From Monodelphis domestica (taxonomy: Eukaryota > Chordata > Mammalia > Didelphimorphia > Didelphidae), in assembly GCF_027887165.1 (NCBI RefSeq), contig NC_077235.1:51733895-51797894 (forward strand): a DNA stretch of 64,000 bases, written 5' to 3'. A model generated the notes under the pieces. It was not told where the DNA came from and did no database searches. It was given only the letters and a program-made list of their open reading frames with translations. Below, piece by piece: positions 21,490 to 33,309 of this stretch (its first letter is position 1; each line of letters begins with the position of its first letter). A program made the translations under genes and the position numbers.

Positions 21490-22185
21490 TTTTCAGAACC
21501 CTTTCACATATATCACTGGGAAAAAGATAATGAGTTCTCTTTTGAACATAATGAATTTAAATTATTTACTGGATATCCAATTGGAGATATCTGAAAGGCA
21601 GATGGAAAGGTGAGATTATGGGTCAACAGAGAGATTGGGGCTGGATGGTTAGATTTAAGAATCATTAGCATAAAGATAGAAAAAAAATCCATGGGAGCTG
21701 ATAAAATCACCAAGCAAAGTAATATAGAAGCAAAAGAGGAAAAGACAGAGCTATGGTTAGTGACCATGGTTACTGGTAGTAGGAGAACCAGGAGAGAAAA
21801 CCTAGAGAAAGGAAAATATTAAAGAGGAGAGAATGATGGGCAGTGTCAACAGCTTCAGAGAGATGAAGGAGAAAGAGGATTGAGAAAAGGCCACTGGATT
21901 TGGCAACTAAAGAGATTATTCATAATTTTGGAGAGAGCTAATTCCATGGGATAGATGATAAGGTTGGAAGATTGTAAAGGGTTCAGAAGAGATTGAGAGG
22001 AGAGAAAGTGGAGACACCTATTTTAGACAGGAGTTTAGCTACAAAGGGCAGAAAAGAAACAGGGCAGTGGTTAACATGGATGCAAGGATCAAGTGGAGAT
22101 TTGTTTCAGGATGAGGAAGACATAGGCATGTTTGTAGGCAACAGAGAAGGAGCCAAGAGACATCTTTTCTTCCCCCTTCAATAGA
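21490..22185 (-). mobile_element. L2 LINE ORF2 region, antisense
   Basis: A continuous antisense match to the L2 RT region: AAAGATAATGAGTTCTCTTTTG, ATGGGAGCTGATAAAATCACCAAG, AGAGGATTGAGAAAAGGCCACTGG ATTTGGCAAC, GACATAGGCATGTTTGTAGG. Open plus-strand frames here (70 and 63 codons) are antisense shadows. Confidence 0.75.
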
Positions 22186-22189
22186 ATGA

Positions 22190-22675
22190 AAGCTTCCTGA
22201 GGCCACTATTTGTATGGGGGGGGGAGAGACAGAGAGTTAGTTTAGAGAGGATTACAGGGTGAGGTGGAGAACATTAGTTTTTTGTTTAGACAACTGGGTT
22301 TCACAGTTTCCAGTTGTCAGAGAGAGATTTGCTCAAGGCTGCTCTCTTCCTAGTGAGTGATTTGGAGCCATGTGATTTTTAAGAGGGACCTCGGGGACAG
22401 AAAGCTTCGATTAGCATATCTAAAACCTTCCCAAGTAATTTCTATGGAATTTGTCTTTTTTTCCATGTGTCTCTCAAGCTTCAAAGGGGACTTTTGAATG
22501 GTATAACTGTGCTTAAAAAGTGTGTGTGTGTGTGGGGGGGCTCATCCCAGTCAAGTAAAATAAATCAGCTTATCAAAAACAAATCTGACATTTTCTTCGG
22601 TATACCCCACCACTTGTAGTCCTATCTTTCACTGGAGTTCTTTAAAGTCAGGCTCTCTGACCACTTGTCAAGGAT
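22190..22675. other. Unassigned stretch with G-run and (GT)n
   Basis: A run of G at 22217-22225 and (GT)8 followed by G7 near 22521-22541. No coding signal. Confidence 0.5.
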
Positions 22676-22679
22676 CATG

Positions 22680-22885
22680 GAATAATGGAATCACATAAAC
22701 TCATCATTGGAAAGGATGTTAGAGACTAGGCAGTCTAACCCAGAGCAAGTGGTCATTTGGCCTTCGATTGTTAAGGAGTCCACTATACCTCAATTTCCTG
22801 ATCTGTAAAATGAGCTGGAGAGAGAAATGGCAAACCATTCCAGTATCACTGCCAAAAAAAAACCCCAAATGGGTTTTGGTTTTAT
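22680..22885. repeat. CR1-like 3' fragment (minus), then Mar-1-like SINE tail (plus)
   Basis: 22680-22770: GGAATCACATAAACTCATCATTGG ... GGTCATTTGGCCTTCG. 22776-22885: AATGAGCTGGAGAGAGAAATGGC AAACCATTCCAGTATC. Confidence 0.5.
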
Positions 22886-23078
22886 AAGATTATTAACTTA
22901 CTAGAATGAACAATATGGAAATATGTTTTGCATGATAATACATGCATAACCCAGATTGAATTGCTTGCCAACTCCAAGAGGGAGGAAGAGAGGAGGGAAG
23001 GAGACAATGTGGATCACATAACTTCAGAAAAATTATGAGGAAATTTGTTATTATGTGTAATTAGCAAAAAAAAATTAA
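22886..23078 (+). mobile_element. L1 LINE 3' end
   Basis: ATATGGAAATATGTTTTGCATG ATAATACATGCATAACC ... GAATTGCTTGCCAAC ... GTAATTAGCAAAAAAAAATT, the 3' end style also seen at 62210-62425. Confidence 0.65.
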
Positions 23079-23650
23079 TTAATTGATTAATTTAGACAAT
23101 TTTTCTAATGGTTATAGGATTCACGTTCCTTCCCTCCCATCCTCCCTCCCTTCTACTAGAACCAATGAGCAATGCCACTGGGTTTTACAAGTTATCATTG
23201 TTCAAAACCTATTTCCATATTATTAATATTTGCAATAGAGTGATAATTTAAAGCCAACATCCCCAATCATATCCCCATCGGACCATGTGATCAAACAAAT
23301 GTTTTTCTTCTGCATTTCTACTCCCACAATTCTTTCTCTGGATGTGGATATTATTCTTTTTCATAAATTCCTCTGGATTGTCCTGAGTCATATTACTGCT
23401 AGTAGAAAAGTCTATTACGTTCAATTGTGCCAGAATGTATCCGTCTCTGTATACAATGTTCTCCCAGTTCTGCTCCTTTTGCTCTGCATCAATAGGAGGT
23501 CATTCCAGTTCACATGGAATCCCTCCAGTTCATTATTCCTTTCAGCACAATAATATTCCATCACCATCAGATACCACAATTTGTTCAACCATTCCCCAAA
23601 CGAGGGATACCCTCTCATTTTCCAGTTTTTTAGCAAAAAAATATTTAAGT
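23079..23650 (-). mobile_element. L1 LINE fragment, ORF2 C-terminus and 3'UTR
   Basis: The minus-strand frame 23636-23421 shows the ORF2 tail (EWLNKLWYLMVMEYYCAERN ... ELEGFHVNWND). The plus strand shows the antisense 3'UTR (CCACTGGGTTTTACAAG, CCCCAATCATATCCCCATCG). 5'-truncated. Confidence 0.8.
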
Positions 23651-23754
23651 TGGAAAAAATAAATTAAGTTATAATAAGAATAATAGCTACCACCCCCTAC
23701 CCCCACCACGGGGTCAGGAAGAGTCAGATATGACTGGACAACAATTGTTGGACG

Positions 23755-23995
23755 TAGCATAGATAAGTATGTGTTGGAACTGGAATCACAAAGATTGGAA
23801 TTCAAATTTGACCTCGGTCAATTAATTACTAGCTGTGTGACCTTGGGCAAGTCACTTAACCTCTGTCTGTTTCAGTTTCCTCAACTATAATATTAGCATT
23901 CACCTTCAAGGGTTGTTGTGAATATCAGATGAGATATTTGTAAAGGTTTAGCATAGTGCCTGGTACATAATAGGTGCTTAATAAATTCTAATTCC
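23755..23995 (+). repeat. MIR SINE, near full length
   Basis: GGAACTGGAATCACAAAGATTGG, AGCTGTGTGACCTTGGGCAAG, GGGTTGTTGTGAATATCAGATG, TAGTGCCTGGTACATAATAGG. Confidence 0.75.
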
Positions 23996-24034
23996 CCTCC
24001 CCTTTGCTACAGTTCTCTTTATTAGGGAGATTTT

Positions 24035-24385
24035 TTTCTGACTTCAAACCTAAATCTCTCTCAGAGGCTCCTCCTCCATTGCTCCTAGTTCTACCCTCTT
24101 GGGGCCAAGCAGAACAAGCCAAATCCATCTTTTTAAAGGCCAGCCTTTCAGACACTTGAAGACAGCTAGTATGTCTCCCATAAGTCTTTTATTCTCTAGG
24201 TCAAACCTTCCCAGTTCTTCCAAGCAGTTCTTATAGAGCATGAGTATGAGACCTTTCACCATCCTGGTTATCCTCCTCTGGGTCCTTATAGCTTTCTAAA
24301 ATTTGATGCCCAGAACAGCTGGACATGATACAGCTTAAGACCACATTAGTGTTTTTGCCAACTGATGTATATTAAATAAACTGCA
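24035..24385 (-). mobile_element. CR1/L3-like LINE 3' region
   Basis: Reverse-complement CR1 text: CCATTGCTCCTAGTTCTACCC TCTTGGGGCCAAGCAGAACAAG, CACTTGAAGACAGCTAGTATG, CCATCCTGGTTATCCTCCTCTGGG, TTTGATGCCCAGAAC. The longest of the three 3' copies. Confidence 0.75.
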
Positions 24386-24800
24386 ACCCCCAAATCATTT
24401 TTTAAATAAAAGGCATGCTCTTATTTAGCCACACTTCTCTCACCTCATACTCTGTCATGTGGCAGTAGGGATTCCTGCTTCAGGAGAAGTCTGATTAGGT
24501 TCCCTCTGAATGTCTTCCAATCCTAGGCTATTTCCTGGTGTTTAGCTGTGATCAAATGACCACAGACCAACAGACCAACAGACCACAAGTTGCCATCTAG
24601 TAAGCTAAAGGTTAGTAGTAGTGTGAAATCCTCAGAGTTCTGAAAAGGAGATTTGAGAAATGGTGTTCAAAAAATGATTTTGTTTTCCTGGATAGTAGGA
24701 GATATAATAATATGGAGGGGCATTAAGTTCAGTGAGGTATTATCATAGAGAAATGGAACCAAACCCCATTCTACCCCATAAAGGCTTACAAAACTCCATT
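24386..24800. other. Unassigned intergenic stretch
   Basis: GACCA(A/C)CAGACCA is repeated three to four times near 24561-24593. Otherwise featureless. Confidence 0.4.
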
Positions 24801-24985
24801 TAAATAAGATTTCAGAGCTGGAAGGACTCTCAGAGGACATCTAGTTCAAATCCCTCATTTTAAGGATGTGGAAACTGAGGCTCATATATGAGTGAATAAA
24901 ATGATCTCTGAAGTTCCTTCCAGCTCTAGAACTATGCCCAAGGGGTCACTCTTGATTGTTCCTGACCTTGGTGGCATCCTGGCTT
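24801..24985. repeat. MIR-type SINE
   Basis: TTTCAGAGCTGGAAGGACTC ... GGATGTGGAAACTGAGGCTC ... CCTTCCAGCTCTAGAACTATG. Confidence 0.5.
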
Positions 24986-25555
24986 GCCCAAGGTCACCCT
25001 AAGATGTTACCAACAGGTTTTTGTGGAAGTGAAAACATGCCTAGAGAAGGCACATTCCTCCCAGCAGCCCTGACTGCTCTGATTGCATTGTCAAAGCTTC
25101 TTTTAAATGCCCCAAACAGCAGTGACACACAGGGCCAGGGCAGGGACCAGATTGCAATGAGATAGAAAGAGAGAAGAGTTCTTCATTCTGCTTGATCTAT
25201 TTTGGCTTAGAGTTCAGGTTTTTACATTTGGGACCCTGTTTTAACCCCAGTCTGACTGGTTATCTCCCTCCTTCTTTCCCTGTACCCCCATCCAAGCCCA
25301 CCAGGGTATGTTGTCTTTTCTTGTAGCTATAACCCCCTGGTTTCAGTTTAAACTGTTCCCCTATGTTGCCTCCTGAACAGTTCTCGCAGTTTTCTCTCCT
25401 TTTTCTGAATTCCTCCAGCACCAGAAGGTGCTTCGACTCCTCTTAGCTTAGCACATCATTTGAGTTCTGTCTTCCTGCTCTCATGCCCTTCTCAATGATG
25501 AAGTCCTCTCTTACCATCCACCAACCTCATTCTTCCTGATCCAAATTTCCCTAAA
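24986..25555. other. Unassigned intergenic stretch
   Basis: Pyrimidine-rich, no coding signal. The frame 24956-25165 has no family motif. Confidence 0.4.
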
Positions 25556-25559
25556 AATC

Positions 25560-25980
25560 TCCTAGACTCTTACAGTGTTGGAGCTAGAAGGGGCCTTAGA
25601 AATCATTGCTAATTCAGATCAGAGCTCCTTGCCTGGGAAAAGTGGAAATTTGGAGCCAGCTGTCTTGGGTTCTAGTCTAATTCTACCACTTCCTACCCTC
25701 CCATGTGTCCTTGGGCAAGGCATTAAACCTTTGTAGGCCTCAGTTTACTTCTCTGTGAGACAAGGGAGTTGGGATATAGTGTGAATGCCACAGTAGGAAC
25801 AGTGAATTCATAGAGAGGACCTGGTTTCAAATCCCAGGCCTGCCACATCTACCTATATGACTTTGAGGAAGTCATTTTTCAGGAGGGGGGAGATTCAGTT
25901 TTTTTAACCCTAAAATGAGGCTCAATGATTTCTAAGGTACTTCCTAGCTCTAAATCTCTGATCCTATAAAACTAGATGTT
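25560..25980 (+). repeat. MIR SINE fragments
   Basis: 25620-25790 (AAATTTGGAGCCAGCTGTC ... GTCCTTGGGCAAGGC) and 25790-25980 (CACAGTAGGAACAGTGAATTC ... GGTACTTCCTAGCTCTAAATC), preceded by a short reverse piece at 25560. Confidence 0.6.
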
Positions 25981-26350
25981 CTCTAAGGTTGGACCTTGTC
26001 CTGGAAAAGTCTAATTCATTAAAAAAGTTTGCTTCTTACTCATACCCTCCTCTAAGGCATACATACCTCTTGTGGAGAAGTATATCAGCTTTGTTTTCTT
26101 TGAATCTCTCAATTTTGTCTTCCTGTTTATGGCTAAGAACAGATAAAAATGTACCATTTTCTTGATATAGATCCTTCTTTTCTGGCTGTGTGTTTCCCAA
26201 ATGGGGCCCCTTTTAAACTGACTGGCTGTGATTCTCAAGAGACAGCTTGTCTTATTCACCAAAGGAGCCTCAAGATTCAGTGAAGATGTAAAAATTTCAA
26301 ACCCTGGGTTCATTTCTAGAGAAATAGTCAGCCCTCACATTCTTTTCCAT
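25981..26350. other. Unassigned intergenic stretch
   Basis: The minus-strand frame 26313-26011 (100 codons) lacks recognisable motifs and has Lys-rich, AT-driven composition. Confidence 0.4.
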
Positions 26351-26354
26351 TCCA

Positions 26355-27790
26355 TTCCACAGACATTTATTGAATGGATGAAAAAAGCATTTATTAAATG
26401 TTTATCTACTACGTGCCAACCACTGCTAAAAACTAGGGGTTCAAATACCAAAACGAGCTAGTACCTGCCCTTCCATTCTGGTCAATCAGTTGACAAGAAA
26501 GAAGTGCTTATTATGTGCCAAGCACTGTGCTAAGCATTGGGGATGTATAATGTAGCTAGGCACTTTGTCAGGCCCTAGATATGCAAACAAAGGTAACCAG
26601 GCTCTGCCTTCAAGGAGTTTGTAATTTAATGGGGGAGAGAACATGTAAATAGCTAGGTATATATAAGATAAATACAGAGTGTGTGGGAGGGAGGAAGTTT
26701 TAGTAGGAAAAGTCAGAGGGATGATAAATGAAGCCATAGTGGCCTTGATTGACATGCCCTTTCCAGAAGCAATGATGGTATCGATCTGATGAGGTTACAG
26801 AGCCAGAATATATGCTGGGGAAGGTGAGGGGGAGGAAGCTATGTGAGCAGCATCTCAGCAAAGGGTAAGAAGATGGATGGGGCCACCTGAATATAGTGGA
26901 GCAAGCAATGCCCTCCTTATTAAGTGTCTATTAAGTGCTGGGCAGTGGAGATACAAAGACCAAAATCCAAAGAGTGTCTGCCCTTAAGAAGCTCACAGAT
27001 TCCCCAGGGCAGTCTGGGAGATAGCACATGTACACAGATCAATCCATATAAAGTCTAAATAAGATCATCTTAAGAGAGGAGGATCAAGAAAGCCTGGGGG
27101 AAGGAGGAAAGCAGGAAATTCATTGTTTGAGCTTGTGCCCAAGTTGTGCTAAGATGCATCCTTGAAAAGCAGGACCTGCAATTCAACAGGGTCAACATTT
27201 GCCACACACCCACCTGAACCCCCTGTTCCTGGCCTTGGGCATACAAGAAGAGATACAAAGCAGGCCTTGCTATTAAGGTGACTATAGTTTGACAAGAGGA
27301 AGGACAAGCTCACTTGAGGGAGCAAATCTCTCGGGGTAAAGAAGAGGGCCAAGCCAACTTCTCTGAGCTATTTGAAGAGGGAGGAGGTAATTTTCAGCTG
27401 GAGGGGAAGAGAAAGGGTTACAAGAAGGAGAAAGAGACCTCCTGAGCTGGACCTTGAAACTTAACTTGATGGAGGGGGGGGTAGACACCATTTTTTCCAA
27501 GAAAGGGGGACAGGGTGACCAAAGTCCTAGAGATCAGGGCAGGGCAAGAACAGGAGAAGGAACATGGTCCAATTTGGCTGGAACATACAGTACATTAAGG
27601 GGAGTAGCTTTGAGATAAGGCTGGATGGTAGGCTGGAGCCAGACTGCGGGAGAGCCAGATTCTGAATGCCCAAGTCAGGAGTTTATACTTTATTAGGCAG
27701 GAAAACAGCACAAGTTTGTTAGTAGTGGCATAAAAATCACAGGCTGCAGAAGGAAGGATCATTGAGAGGCCTGACACAGTGCGACTAGAG
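26355..27790 (-). mobile_element. L2 LINE mosaic, antisense
   Basis: Two or three L2 3' ends in reverse: 26380-26460 (AAAAGCATTTATTAAATGTTTATC), 26500-26760 (GTGCCAAGCACTGTGCTAAGC ATTGGGG) and 26920-27790 (AGTGCTGGGCAGTGGAGATAC ... GTCAGGAGTTTATACTTTATTAGG). Open minus-strand frames here are L2 relics or chance. Confidence 0.65.
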
Positions 27791-28380
27791 GTTATAATTG
27801 TGTATGTATGTACAATATGTATATGTGTGTGTCTGTTGTGGGGGGGTAATCATGGAACCCACCTGATTTGATCACCTCTCTCCAGGTACTGGTTTGGGGG
27901 CCTGGGACAAAGAAGCTGAGATTCCATGAGAAACTTCTTACCTGGAGGTGTGGAAAAAGGCTAGGCTCCCTATTTATTTCCATTGCTTTCTCTCTGTGGG
28001 CATGGCAAGGAAAACCAGCTCAGCCCCACATACTCCTGTCCTTAGGAGCTACCCGCAGACTGGAATTTGGCATAGGCAGATCTCTTTAGTTTCAATTTGA
28101 TTCAAGCCACACAGTGCCTACTTCTTTCCAGAAAAAAAAAGGGAAAAAACGAGACAGGCCTGTGAATCATTTGTGGCAAGTGTTTTTCAGGATGCTGGGA
28201 GGAGCTGCTTCTGAAGTATTTCCAGACCCTGCTTCTCCTTTCTTTCTGCCCCAGGAGCTAAGTGGTGACAGACGCCCCCTAATGGAGAAAGCACAATTTC
28301 TCCTCTGCCAGATGAACCTTCAAGATGAGACAAAGGGATTTAATTTTAAAATGACTTTAGCAACTATTTAGTTTAACTCT
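27791..28380. other. Unassigned intergenic stretch
   Basis: Frames at 27868-28089 (73 codons) and 28114-28371 (85 codons) are open, but no splice-bounded exon structure or motif supports a gene. Confidence 0.4.
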
Positions 28381-28384
28381 GCAT

Positions 28385-28570
28385 TTTTTACCTGGACAAA
28401 CTCTCTCAATCCTGAGATTCCAGATTTAGAGCAGGAGGGACCTTATGCTCCTATTTACCGATAAGGCAATTAAAGCAAAAACAGATTAAGTCATTTGCTC
28501 AGGACCACACAAGCATCTGAGGATAAATTTGAATTCAGGTCTTGAAGATGCCATGAAACAACCATATCCA
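28385..28570 (-). repeat. MIR-type SINE, reverse orientation
   Basis: GAGATTCCAGATTTAGAGCAGG AGGGACC ... GCTCAGGACCACACAAGC. Confidence 0.5.
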
Positions 28571-28604
28571 CTACACAGTAATATTTTTTAACATCGTCAA
28601 AAAT

Positions 28605-28790
28605 TGTTTTTAAAACCCTTACCTTCTGTTTGATTATAATTTCCAAGGCAGAAGAGTGGTAAGGGCTAAGCAATGGGGTTAAGTGACTTGCCCAAGATAG
28701 CCCAGCTAGGAAATGCCTAGTTACATTTGAACCCAGGTCCTCCCCACTCCAGGCCTAGAACTCTATCCACTGTGCTACCTAGCTCCCCTC
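28605..28790 (-). repeat. Marsupial tRNA-derived CORE-SINE
   Basis: AAAACCCTTACCTTCTGTTTG ... AAGGCAGAAGAGTGGTAAGGG ... GTGCTACCTAGCTCCCC: a full-length copy in reverse. Confidence 0.88.
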
Positions 28791-28824
28791 ACCACCACCA
28801 CCCCAACTGCCCAAATGGTTTCTT

Positions 28825-29030
28825 TAAAAAAAATTTAACCCTTGGCTTCTGTCTTAAAATTGATACTAGGTATCGTTTCCAAGGCAGAAGAGTGGTAAGG
28901 GCTAGGCAATTGGTGGTTAAGTGACTTGGCCAGGATGACCCAGCTAGCAAGTGCCTGCGGCTAAATTCGAAACCCGGTTGTGGGTTTGGTCTCCAGGCCA
29001 GGCGCTTTTATCTAAAGAGCCACATCCGAT
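28825..29030 (-). repeat. Marsupial tRNA-derived CORE-SINE, second copy
   Basis: AACCCTTGGCTTCTGTCTTAA ... AAGGCAGAAGAGTGGTAAGGG ... GACCCAGCTAGCAAGTGC. The head (right end) is more diverged than in its neighbour, and CpGs remain (TTCGAAACCCGG). Confidence 0.8.
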
Positions 29031-29757
29031 AGGATCTTTGAACTCCAATTAGGCAAATGACCTCATCTCCTACTTTCGGGAGAAAATGAGGACCTTCTAG
29101 GGACAGCTCCATCTTTTCCTACTCTCCTCCCCACCCCCACATAATCCCTTCTCTCCTCACACCTCACCAATCTTAACCAACAACCAACCCAGCTTTTACT
29201 TTGCCTTTCTCCAACCCCGCTTTCACTGCTAAACTCCTAACTCATCACCAGGTTGTATTTTTTGGCAATAAAACTTCTCAGAAACTATAAGTCAGTTTGC
29301 TACCAGCGGACTGCGGGAAGATGGCGGAATAAAAATCTCCTGACTACCAAATTACCCCACAAATAATTTAAAAGAAGGCTTCAAGGTGAACTTTAAAGCA
29401 GCAGAAATCAGTAAAACACCGGGTCACTTGTCTGCTGATGAAGGGGGGGAAAGAGGAAAGTTCTCACCTCAGAGTTATCGAGGGGCTGGGACTGGCCTGA
29501 CTGAATTCCAGACGCCTCCCTCAGGGTGCATTCCCGCCAGGCAACAAACAAGGCCAGAAGGCTGTCTGCGCAGCCTCAGAATTTACTGGCAGAGACTGGG
29601 AGGGGGGGCGGGTTATGGGGAGGAGCGAGTTTGGGCTGCAAATCAGGGTAGGATTGGGGACGGGGGCTGGCTCTGACTGCAAGGCGCAGGCGTGTAGACT
29701 CTGGCCTCAAGGGTTGGCCGAAGCTAGGGCGAGGAGTGCGGCCTCAAGGGGGCTACG

Positions 29758-29759
<2 letters not shown>

Positions 29760-29800
<41 letters not shown>
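29760..29800. repeat. (TA)n microsatellite in the L1 5'UTR
   Basis: About 20 TA units; the Ile-Tyr run of a short frame here comes from it. Confidence 0.97.
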
Positions 29801-29802
<2 letters not shown>

Positions 29803-30330
29803 CTGTGGTCAGTCTGAGGAGAACTAGAGCACTTGGTTCCTAGTTGGAGAGAAGACCTTTCCTTCAAAAGAGTCTGAGCATTTTCCTTGGCAGTGCTGCT
29901 GGGAGAGGAGAGGAGCAGAGCGGAGCGCAGCGCCTGAGGGCACTCGTTGACTAAGGAAGACTAAGGAAGGAATAAGGACTACACCTGCCGCCTCCCCTCC
30001 CCCCATCACCACAGAACGTAGCAAGAACCAAGTGTCAAAGGCCCCCAGGGTAGAGGTAAGAAAATAGCCGCAGGAAGAACCTGAGCCATTATCCCCCAAG
30101 CCCCGAGCAGCCGAGCCTGCCTGGAATAGAAAGTTAAAAGCCAAGAAATAGGTCCTTAAAATGAATAAACAGCAGAAAGTTACTATTGTGCTAGAGAACA
30201 TCGGGTTCAAACTCAGAAGATGACAGCGAAGTCAAAACAGCTACTTGTAAAGCTTCAACGAAAAATGTGAAATGGTCACAAGTCCATAGGTAGTTCCTAG
30301 AAGTACTTTAAAAGGACTCTAAAGACCAAA

Positions 30331-30540
30331 GGGGGCAGCTAGGTAGCTTGAGAGTCAGGCCTAAAGATGGGATCCCCTGGGTTCAAATCTGGCCTCAGAC
30401 ACTTCCTGGCTATGTTACCCCAGGCAAGACACCTACTTCCCTCCTCCCCCCCCCCCATTGCTCATCCTTCACCTTTCTCTCACTTTGAAATAAATACACA
30501 GTATTGATTTTAAGATGGGAAGTAAGGGCTTAAAAATCAA
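30331..30540 (+). repeat. Marsupial CORE-SINE inside L1
   Basis: GGGGGCAGCTAGGTAGCTTG ... AAATCTGGCCTCAGACACTTCC ... TATTGATTTTAAGATGGGAAG. A C-run of ten or more (near 30447-30457) lies in the middle. Confidence 0.85.
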
Positions 30541-31665
30541 ATAAAAGAGTTGGAGGAAAGAATAAAAGTAATGCAAGAAAATTATGGAAAAAAGAGATTA
30601 AAAAACTTCAGGAAGGAAATAACTTCTTAAATATTAGAACAGGTCAAGGGAAAGCTTCATAAGATACAAAGAAATAACAAAACAATCAAAAGAATGCAAA
30701 AAATAGAAGAGAATGTAAACTATCTAGTTATAAAAACAACTAACCTGAAAACCAGACTAAAGAGATACAGTATAAGAAGTGTTGGACTACTTGAAAGTTA
30801 TGGCAAAAAGAGTCTAAGACACTATGCATCAAGAAATCATCAGGAAAATTGCACTGAAGGTATTGAACTAAAGGGTAAAATAGACATCGAAAAAGTCTGC
30901 CAATCACTGCCTGCTTTCAGATTCCAAAATAAAAATTCCCAGGAACATTATAGCTAAGTTTCAAAGCTCCTAGGTCAACATAATATTCCAAAGAGCAAAG
31001 GAACTGAATTTACAACCAAGAATAACCTACCCAGCAAAGCTGAATATAAAACTGTAAGGAAAAAATAGATATTTGGTGAATTAACAGACTTCAGAATCAT
31101 GAGAAACATAAGAAAGTAAACAAGAAAGATAAATTATAAGCAATTTAATAAGGTCAAACTGTTTACTTATTATATGAAAAATAGTTATCTGTAAATCTTG
31201 AGAATGATATCATTAGGGTAATTCAAAAGACCCATACACAGATGGAAGACTTAGGGTGAAATGACTATGATGGGATGATCCTAAAAAATAAATTTCATTA
31301 AGGAGAGGTAAAATGGAGTAATTATTTCATACAAAAGAGGCATGAAGGGAAAAACTGTTACAGTAGAAGTGAAGAGGAGGTAAAGGGCTGGTTGTACTAG
31401 AACCTTATTCTCAGCAACTGGGTTAAAGACAAAATGACAAATACATCTAGTAGGGTATATAAGTCTTCTTAACTAGTAGAGAAATAGAAGGGTGAGGTGA
31501 GAGGAGAGATTCTTAGAAAGGTATGCAGATCAGAGAGTCAGTGGTCAGAAGTAAATTAGACTTCTGAGAAGGGATAGGTTAAAATGAGAAAGAGAGAAGG
31601 ATGAATAGTGAGGAAAAATAGGACCAAGGGAAATACACAACTAGTATTGATAACTTTGAATTGAA

Positions 31666-31850
31666 TGGGACACAGTGGAAATAGCACTAGAATTGGAGGA
31701 CTTGGGTTTAAATGTTACCTCTGATGCTTACTACCTATATGACCTTGAATGAGTCCTTTACTCTCTCTGGGCCTCAGTTTCTTCCTCTGTAAAATGAATG
31801 GATTGGACTAGATAGCCTTCCATTCTAGATCTAGGGTCCTGTAAATTTCC
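31666..31850 (+). repeat. MIR SINE
   Basis: GAATTGGAGGACTTGGGTTTAAA ... TCTCTGGGCCTCAGTTTCTTCC ... CCTTCCATTCTAGATCTAGGG. Confidence 0.7.
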
Positions 31851-32224
31851 CAGATTTTCCTTACCTATATGAAGCCACCTTCCACTCTCTTCTCACCTCA
31901 TCCTAGATAGTACTCCTCTTCCTCATCCTCCTCTGCCCCTCCACAAATGTTACTCAAACACCATTCCTGAGGGCATCCTGCCTCAGTTCTGATTTATTGA
32001 AATATTCATATTCTGACACATGCCCAGAGTCTAATCCCCATCCTTTTGGTGTACTTCCCATTGAACCTACAGATCATGCCTCAATGCATTCTTAATTCAT
32101 ATTGGAGTATTCATTCTACTGTTAACAAATTGCCTTTTTATATCAGACGTGTCCTTTCCCTAGATATTATTTTATATTTATATTGTATTTAATTTTCTAA
32201 GTGCATGTTATTTTTCCCTAATAA
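31851..32224. other. Unassigned, possibly L2 3' sequence
   Basis: Pyrimidine-rich opening then AT-rich. The layout is reminiscent of a diverged L2 3' side in plus orientation; not certain. Confidence 0.3.
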
Positions 32225-32480
32225 CAATCAGTAGACATATACTAAGGGCTTATGATATGCCAGGTCTTGTGCTAGACTCTGGAGATAGAAGAGGCAAAAG
32301 TTGGTCTCTGCTGTCAAGGAGCTTATAGTCTAATGGGGAAGACAACATTAAAACAAATGTAAACAAAACAAGCTATGTACATTATAAGTAAAACATTGTT
32401 AGCAGAGGGAAGGCACTTTCTGTTTGGGACTTAAGGGAGATCAGTCAGTAGAATGAAGTGGGGAAAGCATGACAGGCATG
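32225..32480 (-). mobile_element. L2 LINE 3' end, antisense
   Basis: ATGATATGCCAGGTCTTGTGC TAGACTCTGGAGATAG, TGCTGTCAAGGAGCTTATAGTC, GACAGGCATGGGGGACAGCC. Confidence 0.7.
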
Positions 32481-33160
32481 GGGGACAGCCAGAGAGAATG
32501 CCCCAAGACAAAAGAATGAGGATCTTGTTTGTGGAACAACATTCAGCAGTGTTCAAACAGTTGTGCTTAGCATCTAATAAGCAAGAATAATTCAAAGATC
32601 CTGCCATCTGGCATATGTTTACTTTCTCTAGGGTCCCTGGCTCCACCTTCTCTGAGCAGAATTTGTCTTAAAAAGTTGATATTAAAGTGCTTTACATGCT
32701 GTTCACTCCTGTCACATTTTTGTGAAGCCAGCTCTGGGAACCCCCAAATACCTGGCCTTCTCCTGCCTTTTTTTCCTTGCTGTCCTCTTTGCAAATGCCC
32801 GGTGTAACTCATGGGTCTACTTCTAAGATAAAAATTGTAATTTCTCCTCTCTGCCTCCGAGTCCTTGAGATGAAATACTTAAAATAGCACTGTCTTAGTA
32901 TGAAACCAGAGAGGTTCCTGGCTGTTCCATTAAGGGGCCCAATCCCTTATTTCCTGAGCCCAGACTATGTTTCTTTCTCAGTCTTTCTCACCCAAGCTGT
33001 TGGCCAGTTTTTTATCCCCTGAGGTAGATCTGGACTCACAAAAAAGGTAAATATGAGAATTATTCATTTGTTTACTCAGCTGAAGGTAAGAGAGGCGAAA
33101 GTTCCCTCAGATCCACTTTGGGAAATTATATTTCTAGAGAACCAGAAGTGGAATATAGCA
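32481..33160. other. Unassigned intergenic stretch
   Basis: No frame with a motif. The 81-codon minus-strand frame at 32812-32567 is unsupported. Confidence 0.4.
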
Positions 33161-33164
33161 TAAA

Positions 33165-33305
33165 AAGTATTCACCATTAAGTTAGAATATCTAGATTCCA
33201 GGCTTGCTTCCGACACTTCCTCATCCTGTGACCTTGGCAAATCTTTTATCTCCTCAGGTGTCTCAGTTTCCTAATCTATAAAATGGGGAAAATAAGACTT
33301 GCCCT
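33165..33305 (+). repeat. MIR SINE
   Basis: AGAATATCTAGATTCCAGGC ... CATCCTGTGACCTTGGC ... AATCTATAAAATGGGG. Confidence 0.6.
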
Positions 33306-33309
33306 GTTT

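Larger units (their letters stand above)
29306..31665 (+). mobile_element. L1 LINE 5' end: 5'UTR, ORF1 and start of ORF2
   Basis: It begins near GCGGGAAGATGGCGGAATAA, a typical L1 5' start. 29306-30150 is GC- and CpG-rich (internal promoter region) and holds a (TA)n tract. ORF1 relics follow: coiled-coil-like Lys/Glu/Asn-rich frames at 30540-30780, ELKGKIDIEKVCQS at about 30865-30910, and a carboxy-terminal NLQPRITYPAKL-like stretch near 31005-31040. 31640-31665 reads as the first ORF2 residues (ITLNLNG-like). Many stops; ORF2 is cut off by a MIR. A SINE interrupts at 30331. Confidence 0.7.

Noticed and set aside
29500..30130. GC-rich block as a host promoter
   Set aside because: It follows an L1 5' start and leads into ORF1, so it is the L1 5'UTR.
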